From Caballeronia glebae (GTDB lineage: Bacteria; Pseudomonadota; Gammaproteobacteria; Burkholderiales; Burkholderiaceae): 64,000 nucleotides of DNA. Of the stretch, positions 41,211 to 49,467 are shown in pieces. How positions within the stretch are numbered: the first letter of the stretch is position 1; each line of letters begins with the position of its first letter. The stretch lies in contig NZ_FCOJ02000025.1 in the NCBI RefSeq assembly GCF_001545035.1, positions 1-64,000 of the forward strand, written 5' to 3'. Made by a program: the position numbers and the translations under genes. The notes under the pieces are model-generated. The model saw only the letters and a program-made list of their open reading frames with translations. It did not search any database and was not told where the DNA came from.

Positions 41211-41717
41211 ATGAGTCAACCTATGGAACCGACTTCGGCGGGTGCGAAGATCGTCGGCAAGGGCGCGGCGACGGCCGCGGGCCCCGGACCCGATGTCATG
41301 GCGGCGAGCACGCTCGACGGCAATTCGGTGAGGAGCAGCGACGGCCACGATGTCGGCTCGCTGAAGGAAATCATGCTTGATGTGACGAGCGGACGCGTCG
41401 CGTATGCGGTGCTGTCGAGCGGCGGCTTTCTCGGCATCGGCGACAAGCTGCTTGCTGTGCCGTGGAGCGCGCTCACGCTCGATACCGACAGCCACTGCTT
41501 CCAGATCGATGCGACGGCCGAGCAAGTGCGCAATTCGCCGGGCTTCGACAAGGATTCGTGGCCATCAATGGCGGATCACGTCTGGGCGAGCACCGTGCAT
41601 CAGCACTATGGCCGCGAGCCGTACTGGTCGAGCAGCCGGCCGGGCGACGTCAGCCCGAGCGGCGCGATCCCGCCCGGCGGCGTGGATGCGCCTGAAGCGG
41701 GCGGCGTGAAGCTATAA
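41211..41717 (+). CDS. PRC-barrel domain protein
   Basis: 168 residues from ATG 41211 with GAGGAGC upstream. A PRC-barrel occupies about residues 30-110 (LDGNSVRSSDGHDVGSLKE, then VAYAVLSSGGFLGIGDKLLAVPWSAL). It is flanked by flexible Gly/Ala- and Pro/Gly-rich ends. Such proteins are common stress-linked genes in Burkholderiaceae; the role is unknown. Confidence 0.85.
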   Translation: MSQPMEPTSAGAKIVGKGAATAAGPGPDVMAASTLDGNSVRSSDGHDVGSLKEIMLDVTSGRVAYAVLSSGGFLGIGDKLLAVPWSALTLDTDSHCFQIDATAEQVRNSPGFDKDSWPSMADHVWASTVHQHYGREPYWSSSRPGDVSPSGAIPPGGVDAPEAGGVKL

Positions 41718-41768
41718 CAAAACGGGAATCGCCGCCGATGGGCGGTCGTAAAGGCGCGCGGCGCGCAG

Positions 41769-42020
41769 TCAGTCGCGCGGACGCTCGCCGACCTGGATGT
41801 CGACGCCTTCGGTCTCGCCCATCAGCGCGCGCAGGACGTCGCCCGCGAAGTCCTCGATGGCGAAGTGCCATTCGAGCGAGCCGACCGGGAAGTCGTTGGG
41901 GCTGCACTTGCCCTGCGCGCGGCGAATCGCACCGACCGAGAGGCTCAGCGCGCGAGCGTGCTGAAAGTGCGGATCGTCCGAGTCGAGGAACGGGAATTGG
42001 TCTTTATCCATGACATCCAT
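41769..42020 (-). CDS. Uncharacterised small acidic protein, 83 aa
   Basis: 83 residues from ATG 42020 (ATG 42011 would give 80). Acidic, with no signal or membrane segment. SPNDFPVGSLEWHFAIEDFAGDVL looks like a compact folded core (cited as a landmark across residues ~44-67, broken by Pro and Gly turns). GGGGAC lies five bases upstream of the start. Family not recognised. Convergent with the PRC-barrel gene. Confidence 0.6.
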   Translation of the reverse strand: MDVMDKDQFPFLDSDDPHFQHARALSLSVGAIRRAQGKCSPNDFPVGSLEWHFAIEDFAGDVLRALMGETEGVDIQVGERPRD

Positions 42021-42094
42021 AACGGTCCCCGCCGACGAAACTTTAGGCCCTTCGAGCGCGCAATCGTTTGCGTGCGCTCGCGTCTGAGGACACC

Positions 42095-42319
42095 ATGCAG
42101 CCTTATCGAAATCTCGCCGGCAATTCGGGGGTCGAAGCATTCGACATCCTGCACGACGGCATTAAAGTGCGCTTCGTCAGCGGCGGGACATACCTGTATG
42201 ACTATCGCGTGCCCGGTCGCGCGCGCGTCGAGGAAATGAAGCAACTGGCCCGCGCCGGGCGCGGGCTCAGCACATACATTGCGAAGTTCGGTGCGGAGTA
42301 TGCCGAAAGAATCGACTAG
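42095..42319 (+). CDS. KTSC-domain protein
   Basis: 74 residues from ATG 42095 (GAGGA upstream). Matches the KTSC pattern: small beta domain with VRFVSGGTYLYDYRVPG and a helix ending in GLSTYIAKF. KTSC domains are often fused to or linked with lysyl-tRNA-synthetase-like or phage-related proteins and are proposed to bind nucleic acid; the function here is unknown. Confidence 0.75.
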   Translation: MQPYRNLAGNSGVEAFDILHDGIKVRFVSGGTYLYDYRVPGRARVEEMKQLARAGRGLSTYIAKFGAEYAERID

Positions 42320-42697
42320 CCGCCCGAAGGGGCGATTCTACGCGAGATCGAGAAGTTTTCTTCGGACGAATGCGGGCGGCGTTATCGGTGGGTGGGCGAA
42401 GTCGGAGCGCTTTTACGAACGGTCGTGTTGAGTTGATGAGGATGGCGGAGTGGTTCTTGGGTTGCGCCTGCGCGGCGACGCGCTGTCGATTACGTGCTTC
42501 ATCGAGCACGCGCCCTCGTCTACTCAGCAGGCTTTCACGATGGATCGCCGGCCAAGTCTCCTACCGACCTTCATGAAGTAAATTCGATGCAGACGCGGAA
42601 CATCGGCATGCGCTGTTCGAATCTAATGGATGCAGGCAACAATCACTCTGCATTAGCGCGGAGAAAATCAGAATGCGCCGAATGAAACTATCACGAT
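42320..42697. other. Gene-poor stretch, 378 bases
   Basis: No convincing coding sequence: the open frames are short and Arg/Ser-rich without ribosome-binding sites. Base composition drops toward AT after about 42540, marking entry into the accessory-looking region. No repeat or RNA structure was recognised. Confidence 0.5.
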
Positions 42698-43270
42698 TCA
42701 AGAGTGACGATAAAACATCTGTTTTCCGCTCATTCTAATCTTCGCGACCTTCGCGGAGCGGGCTTTAGACATCAATGCGACCACGCGCATAATCCTGACG
42801 CCCGGCAGTCCGCACGCGACTCCCGGCGTACCGGCAACGCGCGATTCGAGCGTGCCCATTGTATGGTGCAGGTTGACGACCGCCGTGGGCATGGGCGGAA
42901 TTACGCTCGCGGCTGCAGGCGCGGGCAGTGGCGTGCGGGGTGCATCGGCGTCGCGTATCTCGTCCGCGAATAAATCGGACAGAACAGTGGATGCTTCGGT
43001 ACGCTGATGGCCCTTATCGCGAATTTCGAAAAACTCTTGAATCGATTCGAGATGCTGAACGGGAGTTTGCTCGACGCGCCGTGCAATCGCCGCGCAACGT
43101 TGTAGTTTCCAGTTCTCGCGCTCGCTGACCAAGGCGATCAAATCTGCGATGCGCGTGCGCAATTCCGCTTCTCGAAGCGCAATCAACGCACGCACCATTT
43201 GCGCTTCTTCAACCGACTGTTCCGGTAAGCGATCGTGCCATTCCAATAAACCGCTCAGTGTGATCAACAT
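42698..43270 (-). CDS. Uncharacterised 190-aa protein
   Basis: 190 residues from ATG 43270, with GGAG six bases upstream. Residues 1-95 look helical and charged (coiled-coil-like, rich in Glu/Arg/Leu). Residues ~108-140 are Pro/Ala-rich, and the C-terminal 40 residues are basic. Codon use is less GC-biased than the flanking genes. No family recognised; the lower GC suggests a transferred or fast-evolving gene. Confidence 0.6.
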   Translation of the reverse strand: MLITLSGLLEWHDRLPEQSVEEAQMVRALIALREAELRTRIADLIALVSERENWKLQRCAAIARRVEQTPVQHLESIQEFFEIRDKGHQRTEASTVLSDLFADEIRDADAPRTPLPAPAAASVIPPMPTAVVNLHHTMGTLESRVAGTPGVACGLPGVRIMRVVALMSKARSAKVAKIRMSGKQMFYRHS

Positions 43271-43504
43271 CAGGGACTCCGTGGCGCCCAGGCTCTTAGC
43301 AGGATTCCGGCAATTCGGGATTGATCGGATCGCGAATTGAATAGACCCGCAGCCTTAATCGCCTTTTCGACATCCTATACTTTTATCGACCATTTATTAT
43401 CGTGTAAGACATAAATAAGGACAGTCTTAGTGCAACGCCGGTGGCACGTTCGATGCTGACTATCTGTAAGCGGCGCGACAGGCGTCGGACTCAAGGAGAC
43501 AGAC

Positions 43505-43780
43505 ATGAGAACCACTACCGTGATCGCTGGCGCGCTCCTCGCGTTGGCCAGCACCAGCGCGCTTTCGCAAGAAATGTCGCGCGATCAGTTGATGCAGCGC
43601 CAGCAGCAAATGCAACCCGGCAAAACCGAACCGACGCCGAGCCCGCGCACGGGCGACTCGTCGCAGGGCGGCGTGCAGTCCGGCACGTCGAGCGGCGGCA
43701 CGCTGATGCAGCAGCGCGAGCAAGGGATGTCGCCGGCTCAGCCGGGAGATTCGAAATCGACTGGGGCGATCAAGCAGTAA
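43505..43780 (+). CDS. Small secreted Gln/Ser/Gly-rich protein, 91 aa
   Basis: 91 residues. Cleavable signal peptide (MRTTTVIAGALLALASTSALS, cut before QEM), then a low-complexity Gln/Met/Ser/Gly region (QLMQRQQQMQ and a related TLMQQREQGM). Preceded by AAGGAGAC. The mature chain looks disordered and periplasmic. No family recognised; a terminator hairpin follows at 43808. Confidence 0.7.
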   Translation: MRTTTVIAGALLALASTSALSQEMSRDQLMQRQQQMQPGKTEPTPSPRTGDSSQGGVQSGTSSGGTLMQQREQGMSPAQPGDSKSTGAIKQ

Positions 43781-43807
43781 GGACCCCGGCGCGCGGTTTC
43801 GTCCACG

Positions 43808-43831
43808 ACGCCGGCCACGCACCGGCGTTTT
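43808..43831 (+). terminator. Short terminator after the secreted-protein gene
   Basis: A 7-bp stem ACGCCGG/CCGGCGT with seven-base loop followed by TTTT, 28 bases after the stop codon. Confidence 0.6.
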
Positions 43832-44263
43832 CGTTGACGGTTCGAGATCGCATCGAGCGGCGTCGGCGGCGCGGCATCGAATTCGCCAATATGGGCTTCG
43901 CGGGCCGCGCGTCGTATCTGCGCGAACTTGGCCTCCAGGCTTGTCGCCTTGAAGGGCCCGCGATTTGGCGGGACGGCGACAACAACGCTGCCTGCATGCG
44001 CATCCTGCGCGTCGATGCGTATGGCCAAGACGACGCGATTCGCGTCTCAGCTCACCGTTATAGGCACGCTCGAAACGCCGAACTATCCTACGCCGCCTTG
44101 CTAACCGCTTTATCCACAGTTTCGGTGGACGGGCGTGTAGATAGGTCGAGGGCCGGGCATCTATCCCGTTGAAGCGACACGCATTTTGCGGATGCTTCGA
44201 CCAAACGCGCGCGTCCTTAAACCGTATATACTGTTTTTTTCCACACACGGCAGGAGAGAACGG
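43832..44263. other. Gene-free stretch before the basic RHH-like gene
   Basis: No convincing gene. It holds a perfect DnaA-box 9-mer TTATCCACA (44110-44118), a single copy only, and a TATACT (44227-44232) followed by seven T that may be the -10 of the next gene, 31 bases before its ATG. Confidence 0.45.
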
Positions 44264-44788
44264 ATGAGCACACCGCAAGCTAAAGCGCCGACCACGAAGG
44301 CGTTCAATTTCCCCAAGAGCCCTGCGGAAAACGCGCCCGCATCCACGAAGCCTGACGGCAAGCTCAGCAAGAAGACGCCGACGAAGACAACCGCGACGCC
44401 GGAACCCGAGACGAAGGCCGCGACCACGACGCCGAAGACCGCGAAGAAGCCGGCCGCAAAAGCACCGGCCGCGAAGAAAGCCGAAAAGACGCCTTCGGTC
44501 GAAGCCGCCGCTGCGACCAAGCCCGTCGAGACCCAGCCCAAAGCCAGCGCGAGAACCAAGCGCGTGAAGAAGGAAAAAGTCGTGCGCGACAGCTTCACGA
44601 TGCCCAAGTCGGACTACGCGAAGATCGCCAAGCTCAAGGACAAGTGCCAGAAGAGCGGCCTGCGCGTGAAGAAGAGCGAACTGCTGCGCGCCGCGCTCGC
44701 GATGCTTGACGCCGCGCCGGAGAAACGCCTGGTCGAAGCGATCAAGGCGCTCGAAACGGTCAAGACCGGCCGTCCGCCGAATGCCTGA
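44264..44788 (+). CDS. Lys/Ala/Pro-rich histone-H1-like protein with ribbon-helix-helix-like C-terminus
   Basis: 174 residues from ATG 44264 (AGGAGAG upstream). Residues 1-105 are a disordered Lys/Ala/Pro/Thr tail with KKPAAKAPAAKK-type repeats like bacterial H1 homologues. Residues ~108-172 form a compact basic domain: a strand SFTMPKSDY, a helix IAKLKDKCQKSG, then KKSELLRAALAML, the pattern of a ribbon-helix-helix DNA-binding fold. Inferred DNA-binding or nucleoid protein. Family name not recognised. It sits in the small-gene region with its own promoter candidate. Confidence 0.75.
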   Translation: MSTPQAKAPTTKAFNFPKSPAENAPASTKPDGKLSKKTPTKTTATPEPETKAATTTPKTAKKPAAKAPAAKKAEKTPSVEAAAATKPVETQPKASARTKRVKKEKVVRDSFTMPKSDYAKIAKLKDKCQKSGLRVKKSELLRAALAMLDAAPEKRLVEAIKALETVKTGRPPNA

Positions 44789-44895
44789 AGGCAAGAGCCT
44801 GAGCAGTTCGCTCGGCCCTCGCCCCGCTGCGGCGGGCCTGCGCATCTCCGATCCCTTTCTCGCTTCGCGATCAAGCCATCGCGGATGCTTTCGCC

Positions 44896-45684
44896 ATGCT
44901 AACTGCTCCGCTCGCAGACGTTGCCTTCCAGCAGACGGAACTGATGGCCGAGCGCGCCGACGTCGAATTGCTCGAACGGCTTCGCTCGACGCTTCGGCGG
45001 CTGCGCGCGCGGTGGTGGGCTCGACGAAAAGGAAGCGCGCGTAGTTCGCAAGCGCTTCAAGCGTCGTGCGGACATCGCGGGCGAGCCGCATGAACTAGAC
45101 GCCGCGTGCGATCTGCTTTCGCAGGCCGACGCGAATTGCGCGCGCATCGAACCGGTCGTGCGCGCTTCGGCGGGAACGGCGCGCAGCGTCGGCGATGACG
45201 TGCGTGACGCTGCGCAACGCACACGTCGATGTGCGGCTGCGTCGCGCGCTCGCGGATGCGCGGCGGCGCGTCTCGAAGCGCGCGGTGAAGATCGCACGCT
45301 GGAGACGTTCGCGCGCCAGCGCGTCGCGCTCGCCGACGACCTGATCAGCAAGCGGAAACATCGCGCGGCGCAAATGAAGCGCGTGGATGGGAAGACGTTG
45401 CACGGCATCGAGGAAGCGGCGACGAAACTTCAATGCTGGCTGGATTGCTCGCGCCGGTGCTCGAACGCGGACACTGGCATACGCTGGCGCATCTCGTTGC
45501 GGCCGAAGCCGCGCTTGCGCGACTCCACGACGTGCTCGCGAGCGAGGCCGTCTTGCGGCGTGTCGCGCCGGGGCTGAACGCCAAGAGCGCCGTCGATGAA
45601 GCGGTGCGCTGGCTCAACAAGGCAGCCCGCGACGAAGCGCGCGCGGCGGTGAAGTGCCTGCGCTCATTGCCTCATCTCGTCTGA
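44896..45684 (+). pseudogene. Frame-broken CHAD-domain gene
   Basis: CHAD-like pieces appear in order but in changing frames. Frame of 44896: ELLERLRSTLRRLRARWW. Next frame from ~45020: LDEKEARVVRKRFKRRADIAG, then VDVRLRRALADARRRVSKRA in a third frame near 45225, then KHRAAQMKRVDGKTLHGIEEAA again in the second. Back in the first frame from 45433: a clean C-terminal third (LLAPVLERGHWHTLAHLVAA) up to TGA at 45684. CHAD domains are His-rich helical domains binding polyphosphate. At least two, probably four, frame changes argue for decay. Sequence error is a less likely alternative. Confidence 0.5.
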
Positions 45685-45841
45685 CGCGCGCGTAGACACC
45701 CTCCTTTCGCACATGTCCGCGTGACTTTGCCCTCCCAGCGTAATTAGGGTTTCGCCATGGCAGAAGCGTCGGCATCCTGAACGCATGGCGGTCGCACACG
45801 GCGGCGCCTTTCGTCATGGATATCCGCCAAGGGAGGTTGCC

Positions 45842-46024
45842 ATGTACTTCGGGACACTCGTCGCTCAGGCGCGCGACGAACAGGAAAAGGCAACCTGGCA
45901 GCGCGACATGGATGCAGCGCGCGTCGTCACGCCGCGTCGCTGGCGCGCATTCTGGCGCGGACTCGCGACTCTTCGCGTGAAGGCATCGCATCCGAAAGTA
46001 AAGGATCGTCGCGCGTCGAGGTAA
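45842..46024 (+). CDS. Small basic orphan protein, 60 aa
   Basis: 60 residues from ATG 45842 preceded by GGGAGG. MYFGTLVAQARDEQEKATWQ is followed by a Trp/Arg-rich stretch (RRWRAFWRG) and a basic end. No signal peptide or membrane segment. Family not recognised. The strong ribosome-binding site and unbroken frame support it. Confidence 0.55.
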   Translation: MYFGTLVAQARDEQEKATWQRDMDAARVVTPRRWRAFWRGLATLRVKASHPKVKDRRASR

Positions 46025-46192
46025 TAGGATTCGTCCGAGCGTTTTTTGGTGTCGGAGCCGCTTAAATTCAGGCCTTCCGTTCTTGCGACGCTCCGCACCT
46101 CATGCGGAGCGCGTTCGTTCGCGCCGAACGACACCGCATGCGACGTCCGGCATCGCCTCGTGATGCCTCACCGCTCAAAAACCCTCCCGACC

Positions 46193-46435
46193 ATGCGAAC
46201 ACCCAGCACGCTCTTAATACCGGTGGCCGTAGCGCTTCTTTCGAGCGCCGCGCCGGCAAGCGCGACATACACGGAACAATGGATATCCGACGCGAAGATC
46301 ACGCACGCCCAGCCAAAGTCCGCTGCACAGCCGCAAAGTAAGAAGACGACACGTAAAGCGTCGGCTAAAACCGCGGTCATCGCGACGGAGGACGATCCGG
46401 TTGCGGCGTTTGCCGACAAGCCGGTGCGCCGCTGA
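46193..46435 (+). CDS. Small secreted Lys/Ala-rich protein, 80 aa
   Basis: 80 residues. Signal peptide MRTPSTLLIPVAVALLSSAA ends at ASA; the mature part is about 55 residues, rich in Lys, Ala and Gln (AQPQSKKTTRKASAK), probably disordered and periplasmic. No clear Shine-Dalgarno before ATG 46193, and an upstream in-frame ATG at 46160 is possible. Family not recognised. Confidence 0.6.
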   Translation: MRTPSTLLIPVAVALLSSAAPASATYTEQWISDAKITHAQPKSAAQPQSKKTTRKASAKTAVIATEDDPVAAFADKPVRR

Positions 46436-46902
46436 ACCGTGCGGCGATTGAAAGGTTTGTCGCTCGCATAAACGCGATTGATCCGATTCCTTTCTTGCCC
46501 GCATCGACTATCCTTCTGAATGTCGTAAGAGATGGGTTGCATGGGCCGTTGCGCCCTGCCATGTGCAAGAGTTCATCGAGCATTATCAGAGGCGCATCCA
46601 TACCGGCGCCCATCACTCTTACGACAATCCTTTTCGCCTGCTTCTCGTTGGCTCGGTTGTCGATCGATTGCGCGGCAATATTCGATCAGTTATCCGAATT
46701 TTTTCGGCGTCGATCGGGAGTATTCGGCGGAAACGTTGGAGCGCCGGGGAATGACGAATGGGCTCATGTTTCGATTCGCACAGCGCGAGACTCGAAGAGC
46801 GGCGCGCGGGGTTTCGCGTTTATCGGGCAGACGTGCCCTTCACGGCGGCCGACTCAGCGCGCGAAAAAAGAAAAGCCCTTGGAGATCAAGGGCTTGAGAT
46901 TC
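46436..46902. other. 467-base gene-free stretch with a long-range inverted repeat
   Basis: Several overlapping open frames exist but none has convincing codon use or a ribosome-binding site. An 11-bp perfect inverted repeat, TGTCGTAAGAG (46521-46531) and CTCTTACGACA (46616-46626), is extended by ATGGG/CCCAT after a two-base bulge and encloses about 84 bases with further self-complementary patches. The tRNA-Ser terminator occupies its right end. Confidence 0.5.
46864..46895 (-). terminator. Terminator of tRNA-Ser
   Basis: 9-bp stem AAGCCCTTG/CAAGGGCTT with five-base loop. On the minus strand it is followed by TTTTCTTTTTT. It lies eight bases beyond the encoded CCA of the tRNA. Confidence 0.85.
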
Positions 46903-46992
46903 TGGCGGAGAGAGGGGGATTCGAACCCCCGATAGGTTTGACCCTATACACGCTTTCCAGGCGTGCGACTTAAACCGCTCATCCATCTCTCC
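46903..46992 (-). tRNA. tRNA-Ser (GGA)
   Basis: 90 nt with encoded CCA. The long variable arm typical of serine tRNAs is present. Anticodon GGA lies in the loop CTGGAAA, acceptor GGAGAGA pairs with TCTCTCC, discriminator G, T-loop TTCGAAT. Its 3' end faces the small-gene region to the left. Confidence 0.96.
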
Positions 46993-47035
46993 GGAAGACC
47001 GCGATTATACCAACTTCCCGCGCCCGCGCCAGCCC

Positions 47036-49060
47036 CTACGGATGACGAATGTAATCGACGAGCGCGCGCGTGTACGCATCCGGCTTGCGATCGAAAAGAC
47101 TCACCACGATCGCCACCGCGAAACCGGCCGGCACGCCGAACACGCCCGAGCTGATCGGCTCGATGCCGAACCAGCGCGGCCCCGCGAAACCCGTCAGTTG
47201 CATGAAGAACGGATACGTCGACACGATGTAGTACACGCAGACCACGAGTCCCGCGATCATGCCCGCGACGACGCCCCGCTGCGTCGTGCGCTTCCAGAAA
47301 ACGCCGAGCACGAGCGCCGGAAAGAGACTCGACGCCGCCAGCGAAAACGCCGCGCCGACCAGAAACAGGATATTGCCCGCATTCAGCGACGCCACATACG
47401 ACGCGAGCAGCGCCACGCCGAGCAGCAGGATCTTCGAGATCGTCACGCGCCGCTGGCTGGACGCGCGGCGATCGACCATGCAGTAGTACACGTCGTGCGA
47501 CAGCGCATTGGCGATCGTCAGCAGCAGCCCATCCGCCGTCGAAAGCGCGGCCGCCAGCGCACCGGCCGCGATCAGCCCGGAGATCACATACGGCAATCCG
47601 GCGATTTCGGGCGCCGCGAGCACGACCATGTCCGGCTGCATCTGAATGCCGGCCCAGCGCACGATGCCATCGCCGTTCACGTCGCTGATGCGGATCATGT
47701 ACGGCTCCACGCGCCGCCATTGCGTGACCCACTGCGGCAGATCGGCAAAACGATGGCCGACGATCCCCGTCAATATTTCATGCTTGATGAGCACGGCGAG
47801 CACCGGCACCGTGAGATAAAAAAGCGCGACGAAAAACAGCGTCCACCCGACCGAGCGCCGCGCCGACGATACCGACGTCGTCGTGTTGTAGCGCGTAAGG
47901 ATGTGCGGCAGGCTCGCCGTGCCGATCGACAGACACAAGAGCAGCGCCAGAAAGTTGACCTGATGCACGCGCGGGCTCTCGTCGCCGGCCGAACCGGGCG
48001 CGAACGCCTTGGCCATCGGCACGGGCGCGGCGACGCGCTCGATCAATGCATCGCGTTCGCGCGACCATTTGGCTTGCGCATCGGCGGGATCGCGCGGAAA
48101 CGCCGCGAGTTCGCGTTCGCGCTCATTGATCTCGCGCAGCGGCCCGTTATGCCGGCGCAGGTCCGCGATCTCGGCGGCGAGGCGCGCATGCTCGTCGTGA
48201 AACGACCGTGGCAGCGCGCCGATGCGTTGCTGAATCTGCGCGGCCTGTCGCTGATAGTCGGCGCGCACGCGCGCTTCGTCAGGCGATGCGGCGACCGCGC
48301 GCTCAAGCGCTTCGACGCGCTCCATCACGCGCCCATAGTTGAATTGCGGAAACCAGCCGAGCCCTTCGCGATGCGCGATCATCGACACGGGAATCAGCAT
48401 CGCGCTAATGAGGATGATGTATTGCGCGACCTGCGTCCATGTCACCGCGCGCATGCCGCCAAGAAACGAGCACACGAGAATGCCCGCGAGACCGCAGAAG
48501 ATGCCGATCGAGAACTCGATGCCGATGAAGCGCGACGCGATCAACCCGATGCCCTGGATCTGCGCGACCAGATAGACGAACGAACAGAGAATCGCCGCGA
48601 TGGCCGCGAGCGCGCGCACGAGGTTGCTGGAGAAGCGCGTGCCGAGAAAATCGGGAATCGTGTAGCGCGCGAGCTTGCGCACGTAAGGCGCGAGCAGGAA
48701 CGCGACGAGGCAGTAGCCGCCGGTCCAGCCCATTACGTAAGCGAGGCCGTCGTAGCCGCTCGCGTAAATCGACCCCGCCAGGCCGATGAACGATGCGGCC
48801 GAGAGCCAGTCGGCCGCCGTCGCCATACCGTTGAACGCGGATGGCACGCGCCGTCCGGCCACGTAGTATTCGACGAGATCCGAGGTGCGCGACAACAGGC
48901 CGATCACCGCATACACCGCGATCGGCACGAACAGGAACACATAGCCGATCCACGTGCCCGGTCCGGTCGTGCGCTCCACGCGCTCCATCAGGAAGATGAA
49001 CAGCAGGAAGCCGAGCGTATAGAGCGCGTAGTAGACGATGAGCCGATTGGTGAGCTTCAT
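47036..49060 (-). CDS. Sodium:solute symporter (VC_2705 subfamily, ActP/MctC-like)
   Basis: 674 residues, about 13 membrane segments of the SSS family. TAADWLSAASFIGLAGSIY, the SIGTASLPHILTRY segment and ALSTADGLLLTIANALSHD are conserved. A charged helical insertion at about 245-345 (many Arg/Glu, coiled-coil-like) between membrane segments is typical of the VC_2705 subfamily. It starts inside the stop of the DUF4212 gene (ATGA), its known small partner. Acetate or short-chain monocarboxylate uptake is inferred from adjacency to acs. Confidence 0.93.
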   Translation of the reverse strand: MKLTNRLIVYYALYTLGFLLFIFLMERVERTTGPGTWIGYVFLFVPIAVYAVIGLLSRTSDLVEYYVAGRRVPSAFNGMATAADWLSAASFIGLAGSIYASGYDGLAYVMGWTGGYCLVAFLLAPYVRKLARYTIPDFLGTRFSSNLVRALAAIAAILCSFVYLVAQIQGIGLIASRFIGIEFSIGIFCGLAGILVCSFLGGMRAVTWTQVAQYIILISAMLIPVSMIAHREGLGWFPQFNYGRVMERVEALERAVAASPDEARVRADYQRQAAQIQQRIGALPRSFHDEHARLAAEIADLRRHNGPLREINERERELAAFPRDPADAQAKWSRERDALIERVAAPVPMAKAFAPGSAGDESPRVHQVNFLALLLCLSIGTASLPHILTRYNTTTSVSSARRSVGWTLFFVALFYLTVPVLAVLIKHEILTGIVGHRFADLPQWVTQWRRVEPYMIRISDVNGDGIVRWAGIQMQPDMVVLAAPEIAGLPYVISGLIAAGALAAALSTADGLLLTIANALSHDVYYCMVDRRASSQRRVTISKILLLGVALLASYVASLNAGNILFLVGAAFSLAASSLFPALVLGVFWKRTTQRGVVAGMIAGLVVCVYYIVSTYPFFMQLTGFAGPRWFGIEPISSGVFGVPAGFAVAIVVSLFDRKPDAYTRALVDYIRHP

Positions 49061-49389
49061 GCGTCGCCCTGTTCGGCGCGGACGGCGCGCGAGAGACGCG
49101 CATCGGCCATCTGCATGAGCACGATATAGACGAAGATCAACGCGACGTAGACGAGAATCGCACCCTGCGCGCCGAAGTAGAACGGCAGCGGAAAGCCGGC
49201 GACGCGCACGTGCTCGAAACGCTGGGCAAAGAGCGGTAGGCCGAACGAGACGACGAGGCCGATCGTCATCAACACGGCGATCAGCGCGATGTTGAAGCGC
49301 CAGTAACGCCGATGCGCGCGCGCCATCGCCGCCGATACGGACGGCGGCGCAGCGGACGGCGGATTGGAGGAATCGGCGGGAGAAGACAT
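49057..49389 (-). CDS. DUF4212 small symporter subunit
   Basis: 110 residues from ATG 49389. Two membrane segments (about 36-54 and 69-92) with the YWRFNIALIAVLM and GFPLPFYFGAQGA landmarks of DUF4212, a family almost always paired with VC_2705-type symporters. Four-base overlap with the symporter start. The Pro/Ser/Ala-rich N-terminus is probably cytoplasmic and disordered. Confidence 0.9.
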   Translation of the reverse strand: MSSPADSSNPPSAAPPSVSAAMARAHRRYWRFNIALIAVLMTIGLVVSFGLPLFAQRFEHVRVAGFPLPFYFGAQGAILVYVALIFVYIVLMQMADARLSRAVRAEQGDA

Positions 49390-49433
49390 GCGGCTTTGTA
49401 GCAAAACCGCGTGTCATCGGCAATCAGGAAAGA

Positions 49434-49456
49434 CCGCCGCCCTCGGCGGGCGGCGG
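49434..49456 (-). terminator. Hairpin between acs and the symporter genes
   Basis: A perfect 9-bp GC stem (49434-49442 with 49448-49456) and five-base loop in the 78-base gap. On the minus strand it is followed only by TCTTTCC, so it may attenuate rather than stop read-through from acs into the symporter genes. Confidence 0.55.
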
Positions 49457-49467
49457 CCGTTCGCGGC

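Noticed and set aside
44110..44118. Perfect DnaA box TTATCCACA as a sign of a replication origin
   Set aside because: Only one copy, no AT-rich unwinding region, no dnaA/dnaN or parAB nearby. A 9-mer can occur by chance; noted only inside the gap entry.
46495..46935. Open frames across 46.5-46.9 kb, including a GTG-started 63-codon frame at 46563
   Set aside because: They run through the tRNA terminator or lack a ribosome-binding site, and they overlap one another; no family pattern seen.
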